Positions 42,830 through 50,869 of a stretch of DNA of 64,000 nucleotides are shown in pieces. Origin of the DNA: Eubacteriales bacterium (GTDB lineage Bacteria > Bacillota > Clostridia > Christensenellales > CAG-138). The translations under genes and the position numbers were made by a program. The notes under the pieces were generated by a model. The model had not been told where the DNA came from. It did not search any database and saw only the letters and a program-made list of their open reading frames with translations. The stretch is taken from the NCBI GenBank assembly GCA_028694155.1, contig JAQUTY010000009.1:1-64000 (forward strand), in the 5' to 3' direction. Positions within the stretch are counted from its first letter, which is position 1. Each line of letters opens with the position of its first letter.

Positions 42830-43601
42830 TATTCTTCCTCCTATCATCGCACAATAATGTTAGCGGTACTATTGCCTCTCCATGGTCGATTCTGTTGGGC
42901 GCAGTTGCAATAAACGCATCCACGCTCTGCCATACTCCCAGTTTGACCTTGACGCTATTGGGACGCTGCGCCAAACACACTCCCCCACCGCTTGCGTCCG
43001 CAAAAGGGACGGGTATGCTGCCCTCCACGTTCATGGCTACGAATATCACAGGCAAGCCCGTGATTGGCTCGGTAACCAAATTGCCGCTGTCGATGAACCC
43101 CTGCAATGTTATTTCACCCTGCTTTGTCCTTATTCGCAGCGGCACAATACTCTCCTTGATGCGCCTTTGCCTGATGAGTGAGCGCATATATCGGGGAATG
43201 ACTGCGCACAATAAGCCGCCAATCAAAGCTGCACGAATCGGCACAGTCCCCATGAGCGTTCCGTTTTTGGACACCGAGCCGCCAAGCATCAGCGTAAGAA
43301 ATGTTAGTAATCCTCCCAGCAGAAACGCAGAGATGAACACGCACATCAACGCCGACAGATAGCTCCTCCCCGTCTTTAGAAACGGAAGTGCGAACAGCAG
43401 AAACAAAATTCCCTTGCACCAAAGGCTTTGCAGCACCGGAAACGCCGATAGGGACAGCAGCGCATACACCGCACCCACCAGTGAAAATGCCAGCACTGAA
43501 CGAAAACGGACGCGTGTCCCCAGCAGCGTTGAGGATAGCATGAACACCAGACAATTCATCACCGTGTTATCGATGAGAAACCACTCAATGCTGACACGCA
43601 T
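42651..43601 (-). CDS. spoIIGA: Sporulation sigma-E processing peptidase SpoIIGA
   Basis: A 316-residue aspartic peptidase of family U4 that cleaves pro-SigE after the SpoIIR signal. The first 140 residues form about five membrane segments; the catalytic aspartate D171 lies in FIDSGN. The usual C-terminus of the family falls near EAIVPLTLL (about residue 252); here the frame stays open for another 60 residues of basic and low-complexity sequence that overlap sigE, because the TGA and TAG before the sigE start are out of frame. It is joined to spoIIE by a TGATG start/stop overlap. Confidence 0.9.
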   Translation of the reverse strand: MRVSIEWFLIDNTVMNCLVFMLSSTLLGTRVRFRSVLAFSLVGAVYALLSLSAFPVLQSLWCKGILFLLFALPFLKTGRSYLSALMCVFISAFLLGGLLTFLTLMLGGSVSKNGTLMGTVPIRAALIGGLLCAVIPRYMRSLIRQRRIKESIVPLRIRTKQGEITLQGFIDSGNLVTEPITGLPVIFVAMNVEGSIPVPFADASGGGVCLAQRPNSVKVKLGVWQSVDAFIATAPNRIDHGEAIVPLTLLCDDRRKNNDKKIFGVALSKTVFGKGKDYLVHAFRRNAAAAAKERGGAGMCPSEQDGQGSTGQADRA

Positions 43602-45856
43602 CAGGCTACATGAATGACCATAACGGTCATATCATCCCTCTGCCCCTTTTGAAGTGCAGCAGACATAACGGCATTGGCAATGGTCTTGTTGTCAGCTCCT
43701 TTATTCTTTATAAGCGTGCGTTCGATAAGCTCGCCCAGTACATCGAACACGCCGTCCGAAAGTAGAACTACAACATCGTCCTTCTTCAATTTAAGCTGCA
43801 ATATTGATGGCTTTGCCTCGTCCACTATGCCGCAGGGGAGTGCCTCGCCCGATAAAATCTTTAGTTTTTCGTTGCGCAGCAGATAGGTTGGCGGCGCACC
43901 GAATTTGACAAACTCGGCTTCGCTGTTAAACAGGTCAAGCGCAACCGCATCAAGCGTGGCATACATCTCGGTGCCTGCCCTAGTAAGTAATAGGCGATTT
44001 ACGTTCTCATAGACAAGCTCCTTTGAAAAGCCAATTCGGTAGAGATTGAACAGAAGTTCCAACGCCGTGGTGCTTTCCTTATGCGCTTCGGCTCCGCTTC
44101 CCATGCCATCGGACAGAGCATACAGCACCCTTCCGCTTGGAAGGCGGAACTCGCCCGTTGCATCGCCGCAAATGCCGTCCGCCTGTTCGGCAATCGATGC
44201 CACCGCCATTGATGCTCTAAGCTGCTGTGCCTCCTCCATCTCGAATATACCCAATGTTCCCTTGCGCTCCACCTCTAAAAGCCGCATCGGTCTGCGCAGA
44301 TGGTTCGCCACCGCCTTTTGAAGCTCATTGGGCTTCATTCCGTCACTGAGGTCTACACTGATTCTAAGAAGCAAATGATCGTTTGGATAGAGCGCATCGA
44401 CTGAAATCACGGGAATGTTCTTTCGCTCAAGTGCCGTAACAAGCTCGTTTTCAAGTGTGTTATCGACCCACTTGTCCTCTTTGACACGCTCGGCAAGCGC
44501 ACCAATGACCTGTCCCACCCCCTTTAGCTGTCGGTTGACAAAAGCATACTGGCGCATAATCTGCACCGTGTTTGCCTGCTGTGCCAATGCTTGATTATAT
44601 GATAGATACGCACTTGCAAGCATGGACGGCAAATGTGTGCAAGCCTTGTCGATAGGTGGGTCTGTGTTGATTATTTCGCCCTTGTCAAATGCGGGCAGAA
44701 CCTTTAGTATCGCCTCGCCCATTGCATCGGCATCCTTCCAGCAAAGCACACGGGCAGGGCACTCGGCGCACACACGCATTGCACCGTGAACCGTCCATTG
44801 CTTGAGCATATTCCTTTGCTTTGCCTCCTCGCTGTTGGGCACGAACAGTTCGGCTATATCTCGGCAAATGCTCGCCGTCTTTATCATCTCATCTGCGGTC
44901 TTTAGCTGCATTCTGCGGATAGCAAGTGCCGAATTATACTCGTGCAGCCGCTTGCTGTTGAGATAACCGCTGACCATGAGCAGCCACTCCTTGGGCAGCA
45001 AAAGAAATGGTATGCTCGAAAGCAGGATATTCTGTGCATTTACTACATGAAGTCCCTCCATCCAATAGGTTTGCAAAAGCAATCCGCCCAGAAAGAATGC
45101 TCCAACTATCGCATATACTCCCAGCTTTGATGCCAATGCCGCCAAAATCATGCAGAACGCCATGCTGCCAACAAGCTGCACCTCCGCCTTTGCCCCAATC
45201 ACTAGTGCAACCGACAGCAGTATGCCGATGAGTGCGCCGGATACTCCCTTTGCGTAAACAGCAACCATGCTTGAAAACAATATTGCTACCACGGGCAGAG
45301 ATACTCCAAAATAGCTCACATCACCAAGTCCCAGTAATGCCAATGCCAGCGTTAACAAAAGCATGGTCTGCTCCAGCTCTGATAGGGCACGCCGCTTATG
45401 AAGCGAACGTGCGATTGACAACGCCTGAAACAGCGTGATGCCCCCCACTATCGACATTGCCATCGAGAGCAAAGCATAGCAAAGCGAGAGTGGGTCATTC
45501 GTGAGCGAAAACGGAAGCGTTGCCACGCAGCACAACACAGCAAGCAGCACCTTTGGGATAGCCGGCATATTCTTTCGAATCAGAATATAGATTCTGGTCA
45601 GTACGATATAGAGTGCGCCCACAAGCATGGCGCAGAACTGTGGCGGCTGATCAATCACTGCTCCAATGAGCAAGCCTAAAAATGCAAGCAGCGGATCTAC
45701 CCGACCCAGCGAAAGAGCAATTAGCACGCTAAGAGCAAATGGGGCAAATGTACCTGCAACCCTTATCCTGCACAGAAGGAGGGCAAGTGCAAATCCGATG
45801 AGTTCCACCGTCCATTGCCGTTTGTAGTTTGATTTTATCAACCGTCTTTTTTCCAT
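43601..45856 (-). CDS. spoIIE: Stage II sporulation protein E, PP2C phosphatase
   Basis: A 751-residue membrane phosphatase that dephosphorylates SpoIIAA to activate SigF in the forespore and helps polar septation. About ten membrane segments cover residues 15-300, a central region holds a CAECPARVLCW cysteine patch, and the PP2C domain fills about 545-751 with LSDGMGSGAEA, LLSDGVFD and DDMTVMVIHV metal motifs. No ribosome binding site precedes the ATG; a TACAAT box ends 6 bases before it. The gene heads a three-gene unit with spoIIGA and sigE. Confidence 0.95.
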   Translation of the reverse strand: MEKRRLIKSNYKRQWTVELIGFALALLLCRIRVAGTFAPFALSVLIALSLGRVDPLLAFLGLLIGAVIDQPPQFCAMLVGALYIVLTRIYILIRKNMPAIPKVLLAVLCCVATLPFSLTNDPLSLCYALLSMAMSIVGGITLFQALSIARSLHKRRALSELEQTMLLLTLALALLGLGDVSYFGVSLPVVAILFSSMVAVYAKGVSGALIGILLSVALVIGAKAEVQLVGSMAFCMILAALASKLGVYAIVGAFFLGGLLLQTYWMEGLHVVNAQNILLSSIPFLLLPKEWLLMVSGYLNSKRLHEYNSALAIRRMQLKTADEMIKTASICRDIAELFVPNSEEAKQRNMLKQWTVHGAMRVCAECPARVLCWKDADAMGEAILKVLPAFDKGEIINTDPPIDKACTHLPSMLASAYLSYNQALAQQANTVQIMRQYAFVNRQLKGVGQVIGALAERVKEDKWVDNTLENELVTALERKNIPVISVDALYPNDHLLLRISVDLSDGMKPNELQKAVANHLRRPMRLLEVERKGTLGIFEMEEAQQLRASMAVASIAEQADGICGDATGEFRLPSGRVLYALSDGMGSGAEAHKESTTALELLFNLYRIGFSKELVYENVNRLLLTRAGTEMYATLDAVALDLFNSEAEFVKFGAPPTYLLRNEKLKILSGEALPCGIVDEAKPSILQLKLKKDDVVVLLSDGVFDVLGELIERTLIKNKGADNKTIANAVMSAALQKGQRDDMTVMVIHVA

Positions 45857-45862
45857 ACATAC

Positions 45863-45897
45863 ATTGTACGAATGAATAGGGGTGCAAGTTTGGCGAA
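45863..45897 (-). promoter_or_regulatory. Putative spoIIE promoter with a near-consensus Spo0A box
   Basis: Minus-strand TACAAT at 45863-45868 is 6 bases from the ATG. TGGCGAA (plus strand, 45891-45897) differs from the 0A box TGTCGAA at one base and is centred near -38, where Spo0A sites lie in known sigma-A/Spo0A promoters. Two further one-mismatch copies (TGTCGCA) are at 45997 and 46022. No good -35 box. Inference. Confidence 0.35.
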
Positions 45898-46075
45898 AGG
45901 CGAATGAAAAACGGCTTTTCGTCCATCAAAACGCTTACTATTACGCCCTAAATCCACACGCTTTGAAACATATAAGTCCAATGTGGCAAATATCGTTGTC
46001 GCAAACGAGCAGGAAAAGAAAGTGTCGCATAAATGTATCGGCATCTTTATTCTTGTGATTATTTGGAAGCTGATT

Positions 46076-46104
46076 TTGACAGTGCATGAATAATATGATA
46101 TACT
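46076..46104 (+). promoter_or_regulatory. Promoter of the dapL-tmk unit
   Basis: TTGACA (46076-46081) and TATACT (46099-46104), spacer 17; GGAGG follows at 46123. Confidence 0.82.
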
Positions 46105-46132
46105 ATAAGCTAGTGTAATGTTGGAGGTCAGA

Positions 46133-47353
46133 ATGTTTACTGCAAACGGAGATTACAGCCTGTTAGAGGGCAATTATCTTTTTTATGAGATTGGCAAGCG
46201 TGCAAGAGAGTATCAGGCCGCCAACCCCGATTCCGATATAATCAGAATGGGTATAGGAGATGTTACTCGTCCGCTTGTGCCTGCCGTCATTGACGCGATG
46301 CACCGTGCTGTCGATGAGATGGGCTCGGAGAAAACCTTCCACGGTTACGGTCCCGACTTTGGATATGATTTCTTGCGTGAAGCAATCCTCAGACGAGACT
46401 ATACGGCTCGTGGCGCAGGTATTTCGGTCGATGAAATTTTCATTTCCGATGGTGCAAAGTGCGATGTGGGCAACATTCAGGAATTGTTCAGCCGTGACTG
46501 CATCGTAGGCATTATGGACCCGGTTTATCCCGTGTATCTGGACACCAACGTGATGGGTGGCAGAAGCGGCCGTTTTTCTCCAAAGAGAAACGGCTATGAG
46601 CGCATCGTCTACCTTCCTGCCACGGAAAGCAACGGCTTCGTTCCCGACCTTCCCAAGGAGCGTGTTGACGTTTTGTATCTGTGCTATCCAAACAACCCCA
46701 CGGGCATGACCCTCTCGCACTCACAGCTTAGAGTATTCGTCGATTGGGCGAACGAAACAGGCGCATTGCTTCTCTACGATTCTGCGTACGAGTCATACAT
46801 CACCGATGAGAATGTGCCGCACAGCATATTTGAAATTGAGGGAGCTCAAACCTGTGCCATCGAGTTTCGCTCCATGAGCAAAACTGCAGGCTTCACAGGC
46901 ACACGCTGTGCCTATACGGTTGTGCCAAAGGCACTTGTTCGTCTCGACAGCTTTGGCAACAAAGTATCGCTGTATGATATGTGGGCACGCAGAGTATCAA
47001 CAAAGTTTAACGGAGTATCATACATCACGCAGGTGGGTGCCGCTGCCGCATATAACGAGGGCTATGAGCAAATCAAGGACGTGGTAGCCTACTACATGGA
47101 AAATGCACGCATCATTCGTGAGGGAATGGAAAGTGCAGGCTATACCTGCTTTGGTGGCATTAACGCTCCCTATGTGTGGATAAAAGTACCGCACGGTGAC
47201 AGTTGGCGGTTCTTTGATGAATTGCTCAAGGAACGCAACATAATCGGTACGCCCGGCGCAGGCTTTGGCGCATCGGGCGAGGGTTATTTCAGAATGACCG
47301 CCTTTGCTTCTAGAGAAAACACGCTTAGCGCCATGAAGCGCATGGAGAAATAA
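46133..47353 (+). CDS. dapL: LL-diaminopimelate aminotransferase
   Basis: A 406-residue PLP enzyme that makes LL-diaminopimelate from tetrahydrodipicolinate in one step, bypassing the acylated routes to lysine and peptidoglycan. The start FTANGDYSLLEGNYLFYEIGK, the GIGDVTRPL and DPVYPVYLDTNVM stretches, CYPNNPTG and the PLP lysine K250 (SMSKTAGFTG) match DapL. Length fits. GGAGG lies 5 bases before the ATG at 46133; an ATG 15 bases earlier would contain the ribosome binding site in its own frame and is rejected. Confidence 0.95.
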   Translation: MFTANGDYSLLEGNYLFYEIGKRAREYQAANPDSDIIRMGIGDVTRPLVPAVIDAMHRAVDEMGSEKTFHGYGPDFGYDFLREAILRRDYTARGAGISVDEIFISDGAKCDVGNIQELFSRDCIVGIMDPVYPVYLDTNVMGGRSGRFSPKRNGYERIVYLPATESNGFVPDLPKERVDVLYLCYPNNPTGMTLSHSQLRVFVDWANETGALLLYDSAYESYITDENVPHSIFEIEGAQTCAIEFRSMSKTAGFTGTRCAYTVVPKALVRLDSFGNKVSLYDMWARRVSTKFNGVSYITQVGAAAAYNEGYEQIKDVVAYYMENARIIREGMESAGYTCFGGINAPYVWIKVPHGDSWRFFDELLKERNIIGTPGAGFGASGEGYFRMTAFASRENTLSAMKRMEK

Positions 47354-47354
47354 T

Positions 47355-48011
47355 ATGACAAAAATCATTGCATTTGAAGGAATTGACGGAACAGGCAAGA
47401 GCGTGCAGATGGATTTGCTCAAAGCTAGACTCGAACGTGCAGGCAAGACGGTTGCGACCCTGTCCTTCCCCATGTACGACACGTTCTTTGGCGACTATGT
47501 GGGCAGATATTTGACTGCAAAGGACGGTATTCCTGCCGATGCGGTAGACGGAAAGAGCATGGCATTGTGGTTTGCACTCGATAGGTTTGAAGCCTTCCGC
47601 ACCATTGACTACTCAGGCAGCGACTATCTTCTTATCAACCGCTACGTCCTGTCCAACGCTGTCTACCAGAGCATTCGAGACTGCGATTTGGACAGACCCG
47701 ACATTCTTGACTTCGTTTTGGAGCTTGAGCACGATCATTTCCATATTCCCCGTCCCGACCTGCATCTAATTTTGGACATGGATACCTTCGATGCCTCACA
47801 CAACGTTGAAAAGAAGGGCTTCCGCGACTACGTTGGCGATGCAAAGGATATATACGAAGCGCATGAGTCCATTCAGACGCGCGCGCGCAATAAGTACCTC
47901 AGCTTTGCCTCACGAATGGATAATGTGAAGGTCATAGCCTGCATGGAAAATGGCAAGCTTAGAAGCATCGACACCATTGCATCACTCATAAATGATTCCA
48001 TTGGGATATAG
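47355..48011 (+). CDS. tmk: Thymidylate kinase
   Basis: A 218-residue kinase that phosphorylates dTMP to dTDP. P-loop EGIDGTGKS (about 8-16), the LINRYVLSNAVYQS strand with the DRY-like motif in the form NRY, and a C-terminal helix. It is of the deoxynucleoside-kinase-like group common in Clostridia rather than the shortest bacterial Tmk. It starts one base after the dapL stop codon and is followed by a terminator. Confidence 0.9.
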   Translation: MTKIIAFEGIDGTGKSVQMDLLKARLERAGKTVATLSFPMYDTFFGDYVGRYLTAKDGIPADAVDGKSMALWFALDRFEAFRTIDYSGSDYLLINRYVLSNAVYQSIRDCDLDRPDILDFVLELEHDHFHIPRPDLHLILDMDTFDASHNVEKKGFRDYVGDAKDIYEAHESIQTRARNKYLSFASRMDNVKVIACMENGKLRSIDTIASLINDSIGI

Positions 48012-48036
48012 CTTCAGCAAATAATTTAAGTGCAAC

Positions 48037-48069
48037 AAGGCGCAACGCATAAATGCGTTACGCCTTTTT
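48037..48069 (+). terminator. Terminator of dapL-tmk
   Basis: GGCG-C-AACGCA pairs with TGCGTT-A-CGCC (48039-48049 with 48054-48064, one C-A mismatch) and is followed by TTTTT. Confidence 0.85.
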
Positions 48070-48108
48070 AATGTTTACTATTATTTTAGTAAAGCTCGTC
48101 CGTGAGTC

Positions 48109-48267
48109 TTAACCGCCGAACAAATCGTCCCACAGTCCTCCGCCGTCGTACACGGCAGCGTTGCCTTCTTCCCCATCTCCTTGGGGATTCCATTCGAACG
48201 ATGCGGTTATGATGTCGTGGAGGTTCAGCTTCTCAACCGTTATTGTTGCAGTTTCATACTTCTTCAT
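48109..48267 (-). CDS. 52-residue peptide following the GLUG exoprotein
   Basis: A short gene with AGGAGG 8 bases before its ATG, 16 bases after the stop codon of the exoprotein frame. The product starts MKKYETATITVEKLNLHDIIT, has no signal peptide and ends GGGLWDDLFGG. Its N-terminal pattern (basic start, tyrosine, a glutamate-leucine step, an Asp-x-Ile/Leu-Thr-x-Ser-x-Glu stretch) and its Gly/Trp/Asp tail match the 58-residue peptide at 25154-25330. Function unknown. Confidence 0.7.
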   Translation of the reverse strand: MKKYETATITVEKLNLHDIITASFEWNPQGDGEEGNAAVYDGGGLWDDLFGG

Positions 48268-48283
48268 TGCTCTATCCTCCTTT

Positions 48284-49873
48284 TTAGGCTGTGTACGTAC
48301 TTGAGGCTATGTCCGCAAGTATTCGATTGATCGAATTGTACTTAATTGTTCCTGTCGAAATGTCAGTTTCGTTTGCAGTTGCATACGGCTCGAACACCCA
48401 CAGCGAATCCTGCGCACCCAAGGGCAAGTTATTGAGAATCATTGCAAAGGTGATCGTGTTCTGGTCATAGGCGTAGACCTTCATGCCGCTTGCCCGAATG
48501 GCTGTCGCCAACTGTTCAGGAGTAGTCGCTGCGTCCATTTCCGCCGTCCATGTAAAGCCTGTGAAGTTTGCAGCCGTGCTTGCTGCAGAACGTTTTGCCC
48601 ATGTTGCGCTGGTCAAAGCTTCGTTGCTTAGACCGTTTATTTTGAAGCCGTAATCAAGCGTGTCGCCTACTTCAAGAGCATTCAGGGATTCAAACGAGAT
48701 GCTCGCACCAAAGCGAATTGCTGTCTTGTCAAGCCTTGCAGCGCATCCCTTAGTGGACACTGCCAACTCAATGGGTGTGGCTGGCGTCTCATAGGTGCCA
48801 ACGTAGGGCATGCCTACAAGCTCGGGATAGGGGTAGTTAGCATTGCCTGCCATAGTCCAGACCGGTATAGTGCTGAAGTCGTAGTTTGTGAAGTTCGCAG
48901 CGACCTGCATCTGTGCATCGGTGAGTGATGTGCCCCCGACACCTGTTGCTCCGCAGGTGTCAAGGTAAAAGCCGCCTGCCTGTCTCAGCGCATCAGTGTT
49001 TCCAACCGGTCCCGAAATAGTACTGACGTTGTAGTTGCAAGCAAACCACATTGACCCATCTGAATCTGCAACTAAACCGGCAATATTTGTGCCTGTACCC
49101 GTAACGCTGCCTGCATTGTAGCAGTCACGCAATTCTGCGCCTTCCACCCAAGTGCCGACTAAACCTCCAATGCTATTGGCTCCGCTAATTGCTCCGGAAT
49201 TGAAGCATCTATTCATCATTCCGGCACCACCTCCGGCTATGCCGCCTGCAGACTGGTCTGAGCACACAACATCGCCTAAGTTGTAGCACTTATATACAGA
49301 TACGCCCATGCCTACACCGCCAACCACACCGCCTACGGTATCATGACCTACAACCTTGCCGCTATTGAAGCAACCGACAATTCCGTTCGTATCGAGCCCT
49401 ACGATGCCGCCTACGAATGAATAGGCACATATATATGATTTCTCTAGTCCGAGATTTCTTATGCTACCGGCATTAACTCCAAATCGACCAATGTTTTCGC
49501 CATCAGAGTCATTGATATAGGCACCGCTGACCGAATAGCCTTTGCCGTCAAAGGTGCCACTAAAGTTGGCAATAGGCGACCAAGTATTGGTGGGAGCAGT
49601 AGTGTCCCAACTATACCAGTTGGATGTATCGTTAAGCATAATATCCTAGGTAAGCTCAAATTACACGCCTGAAGTGCTTATATGTGCTAGTCGTGCAAAC
49701 TGCTCAGCAGTAGAAATCCGATATGGGTCTGCCTGCATGCCTGTGCCGCCATCAAAGCCCAAGGCAACCGTTCCGTCCCAAACGGCCGAAGCAGCCGTGG
49801 TCGTAGTCGTGGTCATGGGAATGAAAGACATTAACATGAGCATGACCAAAAGGAAGCAAAGTCTCTTTTTCAT
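48284..49873 (-). pseudogene. GLUG-repeat exoprotein gene with two in-frame stops
   Basis: One reading frame of 529 codons coding for a signal peptide (KKRLCFLLVMLMLMSFIP), a WDGTVALGFDGGTGMQADPYRIST start typical of GLUG exoproteins, GLUG-type repeats (about 100-260), and the C-terminal domain shared with the giant exoprotein. It is interrupted by TAA at 49661-49663 and TAG at 49646-49648. The frame is kept on both sides, and the residues between and after (FELT, DIMLNDTS) fit the conserved motif of the family, so two point mutations explain it. The 452-residue distal part (48284-49639) could be translated alone from an ATG with AGGA 5 bases before it, but would lack a signal peptide. GGAGG precedes the ATG at 49873. 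Confidence 0.8.
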
Positions 49874-49988
49874 TATATATACCTCCATAATTTCTTTATC
49901 GATATAAGTTCACGTTGAATATATCATTAACTAATTTGCGTGTTAATAGCTTTTTTATGTTTTTTATAATTATATTATTATTTGAATG

Positions 49989-50020
49989 TGTCAATATTCG
50001 CCTAAATATAACAATATCTC
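49989..50020 (-). promoter_or_regulatory. TTGACA box upstream of the GLUG exoprotein gene
   Basis: TTGACA on the minus strand (49989-49994), followed by TATAAT at a non-optimal spacing of 14. The region 49874-50040 is very AT-rich and holds no gene. Box assignment is weak. Confidence 0.3.
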
Positions 50021-50046
50021 GATTTTGGAAAATTATTTGTGCAAAA

Positions 50047-50156
50047 GAGAGAGCCATACGCTTTTAGGGCGGACGGCTCTCTCAGACTGTTAAAAAACTA
50101 AGGGCGTGGGGCGTGAGCCCTGCTCAAAAGTTCAAACTGGCGAACACAGTTCGCCC
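50047..50156 (-). repeat. Copy of the modular intergenic hairpin repeat
   Basis: From left: a 9-bp hairpin (50047-50055 with 50075-50083), the module TCAGACTGTTAAAAAAC, a GGGCGTGAGCCC hairpin, AAGTTC, and the GGCGAA-CACAG-TTCGCC hairpin (50139-50155). The TCAGACTGT and GTGAGCCCTGCT modules recur in the same order at 60545-60600, and the last hairpin at 13022-13040. It ends exactly at the DUF1858 stop codon. Confidence 0.65.
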
Positions 50157-50348
50157 TTACATCAGTGCTTTGTTGAGATCGGCTACAAGAGCATCTACAT
50201 CAATGCCGTGGACGGCGCATGCCTGCTCAAGATTTTCGCTGTGCGCCATTGCGCAGCCCAGGCAGTGCATTCCCGATGCCACCAATATTCCCGCTAAATT
50301 CTCATCCTGTTGAAGAATGCTCTGAATTGTCATATCCTTTGTAATCAT
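50157..50348 (-). CDS. DUF1858 domain protein with CxxC motif
   Basis: A 63-residue protein matching the DUF1858 pattern: a short helix-rich fold starting ITKDMTIQSILQ and a CLGC redox-type or metal-binding pair at about 29-32 followed by MAHSENLEQAC. The family is often found alone or fused to hybrid-cluster and redox proteins in anaerobes; function is unproven. AAGGAG lies 8 bases before the ATG, with its own promoter inside the end of the upstream gene. Confidence 0.85.
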   Translation of the reverse strand: MITKDMTIQSILQQDENLAGILVASGMHCLGCAMAHSENLEQACAVHGIDVDALVADLNKALM

Positions 50349-50377
50349 GTTCTTTCTCCTTCGATATTGTTAAAAAT

Positions 50378-50406
50378 AGTATAACCCATATTTCAGCTTT
50401 TTGCAA
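50378..50406 (-). promoter_or_regulatory. Promoter of the DUF1858 gene
   Basis: Minus strand TTGCAA (50401-50406) and TATACT (50378-50383), spacer 17; the -35 box overlaps the 3' end of the preceding gene. Confidence 0.6.
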
Positions 50407-50869
50407 TAAATTGATTTTTGCACATGGTGCAGGTGACTTTTATCTTGCCCTTACCTCGTGGCACACGAAGTTTCTGATGGCATTGAGGGCAAACGAGGTA
50501 GCGGTGGCTCTTACGCTCGTTCCAACGCTGTGCAAGTGTCCTCTTGTTCTTCTTTGGTGTACCTCCGCCTGAATCCTTGCTCGTGTTTACCACCTTGGCA
50601 CGCTTATGCCCGTTTTTATTCCTTCCCGTAAAGAAATTCTTTATGCCGGCAAATGCCGCCGCAAACGTCCTGTTCTCCCTAGCACGTTTGTCGGTGTTTG
50701 AAGCGTAGACCATACGAATGACAAAGAAAATCAAGCAAGCAACCGCCACTATAAGCAGCGCATAATATAGCCATGCTACCTTTGGAAATAAGAATCTCAA
50801 CAGCAGCGAAATCAGTCCTGTTACCAATAGTGTCTTGTTAAGTTCGTCCATGTAAAACAATCTATTCAT
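50393..50869 (-). CDS. Small membrane protein with C-terminal zinc ribbon
   Basis: A 158-residue protein with two membrane segments (about 12-28 and 32-55), a basic linker and a C-terminal zinc ribbon VCPQCH...VTCTMC (two CxxC pairs about 20 residues apart). Function unknown; proteins of this layout are common in Clostridia. The ATG at 50869 has GGAGG upstream and overlaps the end of the GH13 gene by 8 bases, so the two are coupled. Confidence 0.72.
   Translation of the reverse strand: MNRLFYMDELNKTLLVTGLISLLLRFLFPKVAWLYYALLIVAVACLIFFVIRMVYASNTDKRARENRTFAAAFAGIKNFFTGRNKNGHKRAKVVNTSKDSGGGTPKKNKRTLAQRWNERKSHRYLVCPQCHQKLRVPRGKGKIKVTCTMCKNQFIAKS

Noticed and set aside
48284..49639. Stand-alone 451-residue surface protein
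   Set aside because: It begins in the middle of a conserved motif without a signal peptide, and the upstream signal-peptide frame is in phase; better read as one gene with two stops.
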